Below are positions 1-8,050 of a stretch of DNA of 64,000 bases, piece after piece. The position numbers and the translations under genes were made by a program. How positions within the stretch are numbered: position 1 is the first letter of the stretch; each line of letters opens with the position of its first letter. The DNA is from Solidesulfovibrio alcoholivorans DSM 5433 (lineage in GTDB: Bacteria > Desulfobacterota > Desulfovibrionia > Desulfovibrionales > Desulfovibrionaceae), in NCBI RefSeq assembly GCF_000702665.1, contig NZ_JNJA01000002.1, forward strand, positions 62,001 to 126,000. Direction: 5' to 3'. The notes under the pieces are model-generated. The model was not told the origin of the DNA. It ran no database searches and saw only the letters and a program-made list of their open reading frames with translations.

Positions 1-265
1 GAAAATCCTGACCGTCGAAGGGCTGGCCCGGGCCGACGGGACACTCCATCCCCTGCAGCGGGGAGCCCTCGAGGAACAGGCCTTCCAGTGCGGCTACTGC
101 GCGCCGGGGTTTCTTCTGGCCACGCTCGGCTATCTCAAAACCAATCCCGCGCCGACGCGGCAGGAACTGGCCCACGGCATCTCGGGCAACCTCTGCCGCT
201 GCCAGGATTACGACAAGATCCTCACCGGCCTCATGCGCGGGGCCGCGTACATGAGGGAGGGCTAG
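1..265 (+). CDS. Molybdenum hydroxylase 2Fe-2S subunit (partial, 3' end)
   Basis: This is the C-terminal part of the small iron-sulfur subunit of a xanthine dehydrogenase/aldehyde oxidase-type enzyme; the reading frame enters from the left edge and stops at 263-265. The visible 87 residues hold the second [2Fe-2S] cluster motif, the pair CGYC followed about 35 residues later by CRC in the context NLCRCQDY, which is characteristic of the helical second domain of this family. The N-terminal plant-type ferredoxin domain lies outside the window. The stop codon is 3 bases before the start of the Mo subunit, so the two are cotranscribed. In the family this subunit relays electrons from the Mo site to FAD. 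Confidence 0.93.
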   Translation, partial: KILTVEGLARADGTLHPLQRGALEEQAFQCGYCAPGFLLATLGYLKTNPAPTRQELAHGISGNLCRCQDYDKILTGLMRGAAYMREG

Positions 266-268
266 GCC

Positions 269-2758
269 ATGGCCGCATACGACGCCCTTTTCACCCCAAA
301 GCTGACCGGGCGCGATTACGTCACGCCCGACCTGCGCGCCAAGCTGACCGGCCAGGCCCGCTACGCCGACGATTTCCGCGCCGAAGGCATGCTCGTGTGC
401 CGGCTGCTCACAAGCCCCATGCCCCACGCCAAGGTCACGCGCCTGGACACGCGGGCCGCCCTGGCCCTGCCCGGGGTGCGGGCCATCCTCACCGCGGACG
501 AACTGCCGAAGCCGGCCGACAGCGTCACCGACAGGGGCGAGGTCATCAAGGCAAGCCCCTGGGCCGAACCGGCCCTGACCATGGAGCCGCTTTACCAGGG
601 CGAACCCATCCTGGCCGTGGCGGCCGTGGACGAGGCGACCGCGGTGGCCGCCCTCGAGGCCGTCGAGATCGACTTCGAGCCGCTGCCCTTCGTCGTCGAT
701 CCGCTGGACAGCCTGCGCCCCGACGGCCCCAACGCCCGCCTCGGCGGCAACGCCTGGCTGCCGCCCGGGAAAGGTACGCCGCAAGCGGCGGTCGGCGAAT
801 GCAAATGGACCCGAAGCGATTTCGCGGCCGCCGGACCCGGCCAACTGCCCATGGGCAAAACACCCGGGGATTGGTCTTACGGCGACGTCGAAGCGGGGCT
901 AAAAAAGGCCGACCTCGTCCTCGACGAAACCTTCGTCACGCCCAACGTCAGCCATCAGGCGCTCGAGACCCGTTCGACCCTGGCCTGGTGGGAAAACGGC
1001 AAGCTCCATCTCGCAGCCGGCACCCAGAGCACCATCCAGACCGTGCCCGCCATCGCCCGCTGGATGCACATGGACCCAAGCGACATCGTTTTCGTCAGCG
1101 AATACACGGGCGGGGGATTCGGCGGCAAGATCACGGCCTCCATCGTGGTCATCATCCCGGCGCTTCTGGCCAAAAAGGCCAAGGCCCCGGTCATGATGCG
1201 CATCACCCGCGAAGACGAGCAAGCTGTCGGCCGGGCCCGCCCGAGCCTGATCGGGCGCATGCGGGCGGGGTTTTCCAGGCAGGGGCGGCTCACGGCCCTG
1301 GATATGCTCGTGGTCATGGACAACGGCCCCTATGAGGAGCAGTTCGACGCCCGCAGCAGCGGGCGCATGGCTTCGCTGCTCTACCAGCCCCAGGCCATGC
1401 GCTGGCGCGGCGTAAGCGTGCTTACCAACACGCCGACCCGGGGCGCGCAGACGTCGCCCGGGGGGCTGCAGGCCCAGGCCTTCATGGGGCCGGTCCTGGC
1501 CAAGGCCGCCCGCCGCCTCGGGCTCGATCCTTTGGCCGTGTGCCGCATCAATTCCCCCGAAGGCCGGGCGCCGGTCGGGCCTCCCGAACCTGATGGCAGC
1601 CGGAATACGGCCACCAGCGCCTTCGTCAAGGAGGCCCTCGACCAGGGGGCGAAAGCCTTCGACTGGCAGGCGCGCCGCAACCGTCCCGCGCCGCAGGGGT
1701 CGCTGCGGCACGGCATCGGCGTGGCCACGGGCTGTTTCGTGGCCGGCACCATCGGTTTCGACGGCCTGTTCGTCATCACGCCCGAAGGCCGCCTGCGCAT
1801 CCATTCCGGCGTCGGCAACCTCGGTACGGAATCGTTTTCCGACGTGCAACGCGTGGTGGCCGACGCCCTGGACGTGCCCTGGGAAGCCTGCGAGATCCTC
1901 TGGGGCGATACCGGGAAGCATCTGGGCTGGAGCTGCGTTTCCGGCGGCAGCCAGACCATCCACGCCATGTCCCGGGCCGCCCTGGCGGCCAGCCTTGACG
2001 CCAAACGCAAGCTCGGGGAGATCGCGGCCAAAACGCTCGGCGGCAACCCCGAGGACTATACGGTCGGAGGCGGCCGGGTCTTCCGGGCCGCGACGGGACA
2101 GGAAATGAGCTTCGCCGAGGCGGCCAGGCAGGCCATCGCCCTCGGCGGGGCGTACGACGGCCACGAGTGTCCGGACGACGTGCACAAGCTGACCAAGGCT
2201 TCCGTGGCCGCACTGGCCGGCCAGGGCCTCGTGGCCGTGGCCAAGGACACCTTCGGCCGCGACGGACAGACCTTTTCCTATGTCGCCACGTTCGCCGAGG
2301 TCGCCGTGGACATCGAGACCGGCATGTACCGGCTGGTCGACTTCCACGTGCAGGCCGACTCCGGCCGCATCGTCCATCCGCGGGCCTTTGGCGGCCAGGT
2401 CTTCGGCCGTTCCATGCTCGGCATCGGCCATGCCACCACGCAGAAATGGTTTTATGACCTCCACTATGGCCTGCCCGTGTCCAGGCGCTTCTACCAGACC
2501 CGGCCGCCGACCATCCTGAGCGTCCCGGAAAAGAGCAGTTGGGGCGCGGTCGGCATTCCCGACCCGCAAACGCCGGTCGGCGCGCGCGGCATCGGCGAAC
2601 CGCCCACCGGCGCGGCCTGTGCGGCCGTGCTGTGCGCCCTGGCCGACGCCCTGGGCGAGGACGCGTTCCTGCGCGCCCCGGTCATGGCCGACGCGGTCCT
2701 CGCCGCCGTGACCCCCGGAACCCGGCTGCCCGTGGACGGTCTCGCGGCCAATGTTTGA
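269..2758 (+). CDS. Molybdenum hydroxylase, molybdopterin-binding large subunit
   Basis: An 829-residue catalytic subunit of the xanthine dehydrogenase / aldehyde oxidase / CO dehydrogenase family. The glycine-rich molybdopterin-cytosine-dinucleotide binding motif GGGFGGK is at residues 281-287, and near the C-terminus GARGIGEPP places the conserved catalytic glutamate at about residue 777. The length agrees with stand-alone large subunits. It lies in the order 2Fe-2S, Mo, FAD subunit, and the operon continues with a cytochrome b, so electrons probably leave to the membrane. The substrate cannot be told from sequence; an aldehyde, an aromatic acyl-CoA or a purine are all possible. The CO dehydrogenase active-site signature with its catalytic cysteine was not seen. 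Confidence 0.92.
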   Translation: MAAYDALFTPKLTGRDYVTPDLRAKLTGQARYADDFRAEGMLVCRLLTSPMPHAKVTRLDTRAALALPGVRAILTADELPKPADSVTDRGEVIKASPWAEPALTMEPLYQGEPILAVAAVDEATAVAALEAVEIDFEPLPFVVDPLDSLRPDGPNARLGGNAWLPPGKGTPQAAVGECKWTRSDFAAAGPGQLPMGKTPGDWSYGDVEAGLKKADLVLDETFVTPNVSHQALETRSTLAWWENGKLHLAAGTQSTIQTVPAIARWMHMDPSDIVFVSEYTGGGFGGKITASIVVIIPALLAKKAKAPVMMRITREDEQAVGRARPSLIGRMRAGFSRQGRLTALDMLVVMDNGPYEEQFDARSSGRMASLLYQPQAMRWRGVSVLTNTPTRGAQTSPGGLQAQAFMGPVLAKAARRLGLDPLAVCRINSPEGRAPVGPPEPDGSRNTATSAFVKEALDQGAKAFDWQARRNRPAPQGSLRHGIGVATGCFVAGTIGFDGLFVITPEGRLRIHSGVGNLGTESFSDVQRVVADALDVPWEACEILWGDTGKHLGWSCVSGGSQTIHAMSRAALAASLDAKRKLGEIAAKTLGGNPEDYTVGGGRVFRAATGQEMSFAEAARQAIALGGAYDGHECPDDVHKLTKASVAALAGQGLVAVAKDTFGRDGQTFSYVATFAEVAVDIETGMYRLVDFHVQADSGRIVHPRAFGGQVFGRSMLGIGHATTQKWFYDLHYGLPVSRRFYQTRPPTILSVPEKSSWGAVGIPDPQTPVGARGIGEPPTGAACAAVLCALADALGEDAFLRAPVMADAVLAAVTPGTRLPVDGLAANV

Positions 2759-2796
2759 ACACGCAAGTCGCAGGAATAAAGCGGCAGGAGCATACC

Positions 2797-3801
2797 ATGG
2801 CGATCGTACGTGACGGCATGCCGCCGTTTGCCCTCTACCAGCCCGCAAGCATCGAGGACGCCCTGGCCCTGGCCGGACGCTTCGGCGCGAACGCCTGGGT
2901 GCTGGCCGGCGGCCTGGACAGCCTGGAACGGTTCAAGGACCGCAGCATACTGCCCGGGGCGGTCATCGACCTTGGCCGCATCGACGCCCTGCGAGGCGTG
3001 TCGCAGACCCCGAACGGAGACGTCGTCCTCGGCTCCCTGACGACGCTCACCGAGGTGGCCGGCCACCCGCTGCTGCGCGAACGCTTCGGCGTGCTGGCCG
3101 TGGCGGCCGGGGAAGTGGCCTCGCCGCAGATCCGCAACCAGGGGACGCTTGGCGGCAACGCCTCCCAGGACGCCCGCTGCTGGTATTACCGCGGCGGCTT
3201 TCAATGCTACCGGGCCGGCGGCAACCTCTGCTACGCCGACACCCCGGAGGGCATGAACCGCGAGCACGCCATTTTCGGGGCCAGCCGCTGCGTGGCCGTG
3301 TCGCCGTCGGACACCGCGCCGGCCCTGGTCGCCCTGGACGCGCGGTTTGTCATCCGAAACGGCGGGGGGACGCGGACGGTCGCGGCCGAGGACTTTTTCG
3401 TCGGCCCGGCTGACGACATCACCCGGCTCAACGTGTTGGGGCCCGGCGACATCCTGACGGAAATCCGTCTGCCCCCGACCTGGGCCGGGGCGACACACTA
3501 TTTCGAGAAGGTCCGCGACCGGCCGGTCTGGGATTTCCCGTTGGTCGGCATCGCGGCGGTCATACGCACACGCGGGGAGCGCATCGAGCAGGCCCGGTTC
3601 GTGCTGAGCGCCGTGGCGGCCAAGCCCTGGCGGCTGCACGGGGCGGAGGCGGCCGTGGCCGGCAAGACGCCGCGCGACGCCGCCGCGGCAGCGGAGAAAA
3701 TCGCCGCCGACGGGGCCGTTCCCCTCACCCACAACGCCTACAAGGTGACGCTTGTCCGCAATCTGGTCAAACGCGCCATCCTCGGCAAGGAGGCGGCATG
3801 A
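2797..3801 (+). CDS. Molybdenum hydroxylase FAD-binding subunit with extra Cys cluster
   Basis: A 334-residue FAD subunit (CoxM/XdhB/PaoB-like). The N-terminal FAD-binding region contains VLAGGLDS and, around residues 105-125, the IRNQGTLGGN motif. After it comes an insertion with cysteines at residues 128, 137, 145 and 165 (CWYYR, QCY, NLCY, SRC). Four cysteines there match the additional [4Fe-4S] cluster known in the FAD subunits of E. coli PaoABC and 4-hydroxybenzoyl-CoA reductase; that this protein binds one is inference. The start at 2797 follows the purine-rich stretch ggcaggag. The stop overlaps the next start (ATGA, 3798-3801), so translation of FAD subunit and cytochrome b is probably coupled. 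Confidence 0.9.
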   Translation: MAIVRDGMPPFALYQPASIEDALALAGRFGANAWVLAGGLDSLERFKDRSILPGAVIDLGRIDALRGVSQTPNGDVVLGSLTTLTEVAGHPLLRERFGVLAVAAGEVASPQIRNQGTLGGNASQDARCWYYRGGFQCYRAGGNLCYADTPEGMNREHAIFGASRCVAVSPSDTAPALVALDARFVIRNGGGTRTVAAEDFFVGPADDITRLNVLGPGDILTEIRLPPTWAGATHYFEKVRDRPVWDFPLVGIAAVIRTRGERIEQARFVLSAVAAKPWRLHGAEAAVAGKTPRDAAAAAEKIAADGAVPLTHNAYKVTLVRNLVKRAILGKEAA

Positions 3802-4604
3802 ACCTCGTCACATGGGGCGCTTCCCCCTTGGGGCAGCCCGTCATCCTGCACGCGGCCTGGCAGCTCTTGTGGTACTCCCTGGCCGCGGGCGTCGTCTTCG
3901 TCCTGGGCCACGCCGCGTGGGCGCGGCTGCGTCCCCACGCCCCGGCCCCGGCCGTCTCGCCCGAGGACGCGTCGCGCTACCCGGCGCGCATCGCGCGGCA
4001 CTCGCTGCCGGCGCGTCTTTTCCACTGGCTGATGGCCGCGTGCATGCTGACGCTTCTGGCCACGGCCTTCCTGCCCAAGGCCGGGCTGCGTTTCGACTGG
4101 CTGGGCCTGCACGTCCTGGCCGGAAGCATTCTCGTCGCAGCCATCGTCTTCCACATCGCCCACGCCCTGTGCTGCATGGACTTCCGGGCCATCTGGCCCG
4201 CGCCGGCCGACTTGGCCGAGCTGCGCAGCCTGTCGGGGACGGCCGCGCCGGTGCGGCCGGGCAAATACCCGCTCGGCAACAAGCTCTACCACCTCGCCCT
4301 GGTGGTCCTCGGGCTTACCATGGCCGTTACCGGCGCGTGCATGCTGACCCGGGTGCGCACGGACCTGATGCTCCGCGATCCCTACCGGTTTTTTGGCGAC
4401 GGCGGCTGGGGCGTGGTCTACGCCCTGCACGGGCTGGCCGGACTGTCCCTTGTCGCCCTGGTCCTCATCCACGTCTATTTTGCGGTGCGGCCCGAAAAGC
4501 GCGCCATCACCAAGGCCATGTTCACCGGTTCCATGGACCGCGACTTCTACCTTTCCCACCACGATCCCGCGCGCTGGCGCGTCGGAATCCGGGCCGTGAA
4601 ATAA
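3798..4604 (+). CDS. Cytochrome b subunit (formate dehydrogenase gamma/cytochrome b561-like)
   Basis: A 268-residue integral membrane protein with about five hydrophobic segments: one at the N-terminus (residues 17-40), then four after a short cytoplasmic stretch. Histidines suited to b-type haem ligation lie in RHSLPARLFHW, GLHVLAG, VFHIAH, YHLALV and ALHGLAG, the arrangement of the FdnI/HyaC-type di-haem cytochromes that reduce or oxidise quinone. The usual partners of such subunits are formate dehydrogenases and hydrogenases; here it overlaps a Mo hydroxylase FAD subunit by four bases. I infer that it anchors that enzyme and passes its electrons to menaquinone. Membrane topology is clear, the exact family less so. 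Confidence 0.82.
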   Translation: MNLVTWGASPLGQPVILHAAWQLLWYSLAAGVVFVLGHAAWARLRPHAPAPAVSPEDASRYPARIARHSLPARLFHWLMAACMLTLLATAFLPKAGLRFDWLGLHVLAGSILVAAIVFHIAHALCCMDFRAIWPAPADLAELRSLSGTAAPVRPGKYPLGNKLYHLALVVLGLTMAVTGACMLTRVRTDLMLRDPYRFFGDGGWGVVYALHGLAGLSLVALVLIHVYFAVRPEKRAITKAMFTGSMDRDFYLSHHDPARWRVGIRAVK

Positions 4605-4625
4605 GGCCCCACGGAGACAGCACCC

Positions 4626-5063
4626 ATGACGGAGTTTGCCGCTATCGCCGCGCGTTGCGACGCCATCGAGGAATGTTACGAGTTCATGCTGGCCTATGCC
4701 GCCCAGGGCGTTGCCGATGACCGGGAAAGCCGCAGCGGCGGACAATTGCGCGCACTGCTCTCCCGGGCCGTGGACGCCGCATCCGGGCTGCCGGAAGCCT
4801 ATGCCACAACGGTCGTGGCTCTTGGTTGCGAACCCGGGCAGGCCTACAAGGACTTTCTCGACGTCCTGGACGCGGACGTGCGCAAGGCGCTGTCCGCCAT
4901 GCGACTCGTGCTCGCACAGCCGCGCATCTCCTCCCAGCTCGTCGACAACCTCAACGCTTCGCACCATGTGCGCACGCTGTTGACGGACGTCTTCCTGCTC
5001 GATGCGGTTTTGGGCCGGCAGGAGGCCGATGCACCCCACGCGGAACCGGTCCCGGCCGCTTGA
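4626..5063 (+). CDS. Small helical protein of unknown function in the Mo hydroxylase operon
   Basis: A 145-residue soluble, acidic, probably all-helical protein that I do not recognise. It has no signal peptide, membrane segment or metal motif. It starts 21 bases after the cytochrome b gene, has ggagacag as a plausible ribosome binding site, and is the last gene before a hairpin terminator, so it belongs to the Mo hydroxylase transcription unit. A role in assembly or cofactor insertion would be natural for a gene in this position, but nothing in the sequence shows it. Confidence 0.75.
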   Translation: MTEFAAIAARCDAIEECYEFMLAYAAQGVADDRESRSGGQLRALLSRAVDAASGLPEAYATTVVALGCEPGQAYKDFLDVLDADVRKALSAMRLVLAQPRISSQLVDNLNASHHVRTLLTDVFLLDAVLGRQEADAPHAEPVPAA

Positions 5064-5106
5064 CCCTTGCGGCGTCACGTCGCTGCTTTCGGCGTTTGCG
5101 CGCCGC

Positions 5107-5145
5107 GACGCTGCCGTCGCCTTGCGGGCGCGGCAGCGTCCTTTT
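5107..5145 (+). terminator. Intrinsic terminator of the Mo hydroxylase operon
   Basis: GACGCTGCCG at 5107-5116 pairs with CGGCAGCGTC at 5131-5140, and a CTTTT tail follows on the plus strand. It lies 43 bases after the stop codon of the last gene of the operon. Confidence 0.8.
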
Positions 5146-5207
5146 CAGCACCCGGGGCCGTAAGCCGTTCGAAAGTCCGTGTCGTCCACACTCGAAACCG
5201 GCCGCGC

Positions 5208-5750
5208 CTACGCGTGCCGTCGCGTGTCGGCGCGTCGCCAGACGCCGTACAGGGCCAGCATGGCCAGGGGGCCAAGGATGTCGGTGTAGAAGATCACGCC
5301 GGCATTGTTGGGCGCGAAGTTGCCGGCCCGCATGGAGGCGATGTGCCCGCCCGCCGCACCGAGCAGGAAGACGGATTGGGCCGTGATCAGGCCAAGCCAG
5401 GAGCGCGGCCGGGTAAAGGGCGCGAGCAGCCCGGCGATGCCAAAGCCGAAATTGGCCATGCCCACTTCGAACTGGAAGGGGCTCGGCGCCCAGCCGATGG
5501 ACGCGGCGATTTTATCGGCGAAAAAGACATGGCCGATGCCGCCCCACACGCCGCCGACGCCGACGAAGAAAAAGACGAGATACCTGAGGACGTCTTCCAG
5601 CAGTGCGGCGTTGCGCGCCTTTTTCCGCGCGGCCGCGGCCAGCCCGAACAACGGGCCGGCGACAAGCAGGATGCCGCTGCCGGCATCGGGCAGGGCAGAG
5701 GCGGCGCAGAGCGCGACCAGGGCCAAGAGGAAGGCGATGGGACGTTCCAT
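5208..5750 (-). CDS. Small integral membrane protein (DUF6790-like)
   Basis: The protein is 180 residues when started at the ATG at 5750, which has GAGGT seven bases upstream on the minus strand; an upstream in-frame ATG at 5801 would add 17 residues without a better ribosome site. It has about five hydrophobic segments and a conserved-looking core, GGIGHVFFADKIAASIGW followed by SPFQFEVGMANFGFG, which resembles the DUF6790 membrane family. Function is unknown for that family. It lies 61 bases downstream of a quinone-reductase-like dehydrogenase on the same strand and may be cotranscribed with it. Confidence 0.72.
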   Translation of the reverse strand: MERPIAFLLALVALCAASALPDAGSGILLVAGPLFGLAAAARKKARNAALLEDVLRYLVFFFVGVGGVWGGIGHVFFADKIAASIGWAPSPFQFEVGMANFGFGIAGLLAPFTRPRSWLGLITAQSVFLLGAAGGHIASMRAGNFAPNNAGVIFYTDILGPLAMLALYGVWRRADTRRHA

Positions 5751-5811
5751 GGCGACCTCGGCGGAGCGGTGTGGCGGCAGCGAAAATCCGGCTTGAGGCA
5801 AGCGCCGGCGT

Positions 5812-6816
5812 TTAGAGCATGATGACCTGTTTGCCGACCATCTTGCCGGTCAACTGGCGCAGGTGCGCCTCGCGCACGGTCTGCGCCGAAAGTCCCTCGA
5901 CCGTCTGTCCCACGGTCGTGCGCAGCCGGCCCGCGTCGATGAGCCGCGCGACGCTTTCCAGGATTTCGCCCTGGCGCGCCATGTCCCCGGTTTGAAACAG
6001 CGACCGCGTATACATGAATTCCCAGCAGATGCGGGCACTTTTGGACTTGAACAGCGTGATGTCCAGGGGCTGCGCCGGGTCGTCGATCAGGCAGATCGCG
6101 CCTTGCGGGGCCAGGATTTCCGCCATGGCCTGCCAGTGCTCCTGGGCGTGGGTGGTGCAGAAGATCGCCTGTGCGTGGGGCATGCCGGCATCGGCCATGC
6201 GCCGGGGCAGGTCCGTCCTGTCGACGACAAGGGCCGCACCGAGCTCCCGGCACCAGGCGGCCGATTCCGGGCGTCCGGCCGTGGCCGCCACGGTGATGCC
6301 GGCCCAGGCCGCAAGCTGGATGAGCATGGACCCCACCCCGCCGGCCCCGCCGATCACGAGCAGGCTCTTGCCCGTATTGGCGTTTTCTGCGGGCGTGAAC
6401 CCCAGGCGGTCGAACAGGCCTTCCCAGGCCGTGACGCTCGTCAGCGGCAGGCCGGCGGCCTGTGCCGGCGGGAGGCTGGCCGGGGCAGGGCCGACAAGGC
6501 GCTCGTCCACCAGCTGGTACGCGGCATTGCTGCCGTCGCGGTTCAGGTCGCCGGCGTAGAATACGGCCCGGCCCGGAGAGAACCGCCGCGCCTCGGGGCC
6601 GCAGGCGGTCACAATGCCCCGGGCGTCCCAGCCCAGGATCTTTTCCTGCCCCGCCGCGAGCCGGGAAAACACCTTGGTGTCCACCGGGTTGACGCCGACC
6701 GCTTCGATGCGGACAAGGATGTCGTGTCCTGCGGGCTCGGGAACGGGCCGGTCTTCTTCGCGGAAGGCCCGGGGATCGGTAGCGGCGAAGCCGCCTGTGG
6801 CGATGATGGCTTTCAT
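5812..6816 (-). CDS. Zinc-type alcohol dehydrogenase-like protein (quinone oxidoreductase branch of MDR)
   Basis: A 334-residue medium-chain dehydrogenase/reductase. The N-terminal GroES-like domain carries VGVNPVDTKVFS and GWDARGIVTACG, and the Rossmann domain has the nucleotide-binding motif GGAGGVGSMLIQLA near residues 175-190. The catalytic zinc ligands of true alcohol dehydrogenases are absent, which points to the NADPH:quinone or enone reductase branch (QorB/YogA-like). The likely reaction is NAD(P)H-dependent reduction of a quinone or activated carbonyl; the substrate is unknown. The start at 6816 follows GGAGTGAACGC on the minus strand. Confidence 0.85.
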   Translation of the reverse strand: MKAIIATGGFAATDPRAFREEDRPVPEPAGHDILVRIEAVGVNPVDTKVFSRLAAGQEKILGWDARGIVTACGPEARRFSPGRAVFYAGDLNRDGSNAAYQLVDERLVGPAPASLPPAQAAGLPLTSVTAWEGLFDRLGFTPAENANTGKSLLVIGGAGGVGSMLIQLAAWAGITVAATAGRPESAAWCRELGAALVVDRTDLPRRMADAGMPHAQAIFCTTHAQEHWQAMAEILAPQGAICLIDDPAQPLDITLFKSKSARICWEFMYTRSLFQTGDMARQGEILESVARLIDAGRLRTTVGQTVEGLSAQTVREAHLRQLTGKMVGKQVIML

Positions 6817-7001
6817 GCGTTCACTCCTCGGGGCAGGCCGGGAAGGGCGCTGGCCTGCTTTCCCATGGTGCCTCCTTGATAGTCCCTCCGGCGCGGCCGG
6901 GCAAGCGCGCGGACACGCGCACTGGACAGGGCGGGCGGTCTCGGGCAGGAGGGGCCGATGCTGCGGTGCGCCCAGGCGCGCCGGGAGGGGGAGGCACTTT
7001 C

Positions 7002-7367
7002 ATGGCGCTTCGCGAAAACGGCAATTCCCGCTTGGTCTATGCCACGGACCAGGGCCGGATGTGTCCCGGCTGCGGCAAGCCCGTGGCCGCGTGCGCCTGC
7101 GTGTCCCGCCAGGGCAGGTCGCAAGGCGACGGCATCGTGCGCATTTCCCGGCAGACGAAAGGCCGCAAGGGCAAGGGCGTGTCCTGCGTGACCGGCATCG
7201 CCCTGCCGCCGGAAAAGCTCGAAGCCCTGGCCAAACAGTTGAAGCAGCGTTGCGGTGCCGGCGGGACCGTCAAGGACGGCGTCATCGAGATCCAGGGCGA
7301 CCATCGGGAAACCCTTGCCGCGGCACTGCAAAAACTCGGCTATACGGTGAAGCTGGCCGGCGGCTAG
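7002..7367 (+). CDS. yciH: SUI1-family translation factor (YciH-like)
   Basis: The protein is 121 residues from the ATG at 7002, preceded by gggagggggagg; the open frame extends upstream to 6876, but that segment is low-complexity and lacks a ribosome site. The C-terminal 60 residues form a eukaryotic initiation factor 1 (SUI1) domain, including GKGVSCVTG and GTVKDGVIEIQGDHR. The N-terminal part has cysteines at 21, 24, 31 and 33 (CPGC and CAC), a possible small zinc site. Bacterial YciH proteins are thought to affect start-codon fidelity or ribosome stress response. It stands alone on the plus strand, divergent from the dehydrogenase upstream. Confidence 0.88.
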   Translation: MALRENGNSRLVYATDQGRMCPGCGKPVAACACVSRQGRSQGDGIVRISRQTKGRKGKGVSCVTGIALPPEKLEALAKQLKQRCGAGGTVKDGVIEIQGDHRETLAAALQKLGYTVKLAGG

Positions 7368-7727
7368 GGGCTCGCCGCGCGCACGGCGGGAAACTGCCAT
7401 CGTTCGCCTGCAACGCCCCTGGGGCAAATGTCTTTCGCCAGGATTGCAAAAGGGCGGAAAGATCTGCGCCGGCGTGGACATCCTGCCGCGGTTCGGGCAA
7501 GAGTTAATCCGTATTGATGTCCCGCGCTCCTGGCCGGCGTAGACTGCCCTCCGCGTCGGCCAGGGCCCTTTCACGGACCGTTCGCTTGCTTCCCCCTTCC
7601 TTCCCTTGACTCAGGCCGCTGCCGGGTCCCCTCGGTCGGGCCGAACCATCGACCGCACCGGGCGTTTTCGGGCGGATGGCCGCCGGGTACAAATCCTTGC
7701 CCCACTTTTCCGGGCGCGGCCGGCGCG

Positions 7728-7743
7728 GTACAGAATTCTGTAC
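7728..7743. promoter_or_regulatory. Perfect 16-base palindrome, possible activator site
   Basis: GTACAGAATTCTGTAC is a perfect palindrome in the 7368-8071 non-coding stretch. Its centre is about 130 bases upstream of the predicted start of the sigma-54 transcript at about 7868, a usual distance for an enhancer-binding activator. A related sequence occurs at 8051-8066, and both copies are followed by GCGG. The regulator is unknown. Confidence 0.5.
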
Positions 7744-7841
7744 GCGGTTGGGCTGCATGGGCGGTGACACTCGCGGCGAGCGTTGTGTTCAATATGCTGA
7801 AAAACAAGGTCAAATCGAAAAATTACCGTGCGTTTTTGTTT

Positions 7842-7857
7842 TGGCATGGCTCCTGCA
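7842..7857 (+). promoter_or_regulatory. Sigma-54 promoter
   Basis: TGGCATGGCTCCTGCA matches the -24/-12 consensus TGGCACGRNNNTTGCW at all but two positions, with GG and GC at the required spacing. It lies in a locally AT-richer stretch and points to the plus strand, where the next gene is more than 5 kb away. A hairpin with a U-tract follows within 75 bases, so the product is probably a short non-coding RNA. Confidence 0.65.
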
Positions 7858-7867
7858 TAAGCTAAAT

Positions 7868-7935
7868 TATCCTTCCTCTGATCAACACATTTCGAAAAAG
7901 GCTTTCCGGGTGGCTCCCGGGAAGCCTTTTTCATT
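7868..7935 (+). ncRNA. Candidate sigma-54-dependent small RNA (about 68 nt)
   Basis: The start is inferred 12 bases after the -12 element at 7855-7856 and the end lies in the U-tract of a strong terminator. The first 27 nucleotides are unpaired by eye and contain CCUUCCUC at 7871-7878, which could pair with GAGGAAGG-like ribosome binding sites; the rest is the terminator stem. No reading frame fits inside it. The rest of 7368-8071 shows no credible gene. The RNA is inferred from promoter plus terminator geometry only. Confidence 0.5.
7895..7931 (+). terminator. Strong intrinsic terminator of the candidate small RNA
   Basis: AAAAGGCTTTCCGGG (7896-7910) pairs with CCCGGGAAGCCTTTT (7916-7930) over 15 pairs with one G-T wobble, a 5-base loop TGGCT and a T5 tail. 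The A-run on the left side means it could also act on the minus strand. Confidence 0.85.
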
Positions 7936-8050
7936 TGGCGCATGCCGCGACCACGCCACAGGCCTGTTACGGTGCTGTTACAGGCGCTTTGCCGGCAGGG
8001 CGCTGCCATGGCGCGCGGTCGCAAGTGCATGCGGCGGCGTTCGCGGGCGG

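Noticed and set aside
269..2758. Carbon monoxide dehydrogenase large subunit (CoxL)
   Set aside because: The family fold fits but the CoxL active-site loop with its catalytic cysteine was not found, so only a general Mo hydroxylase call is made.
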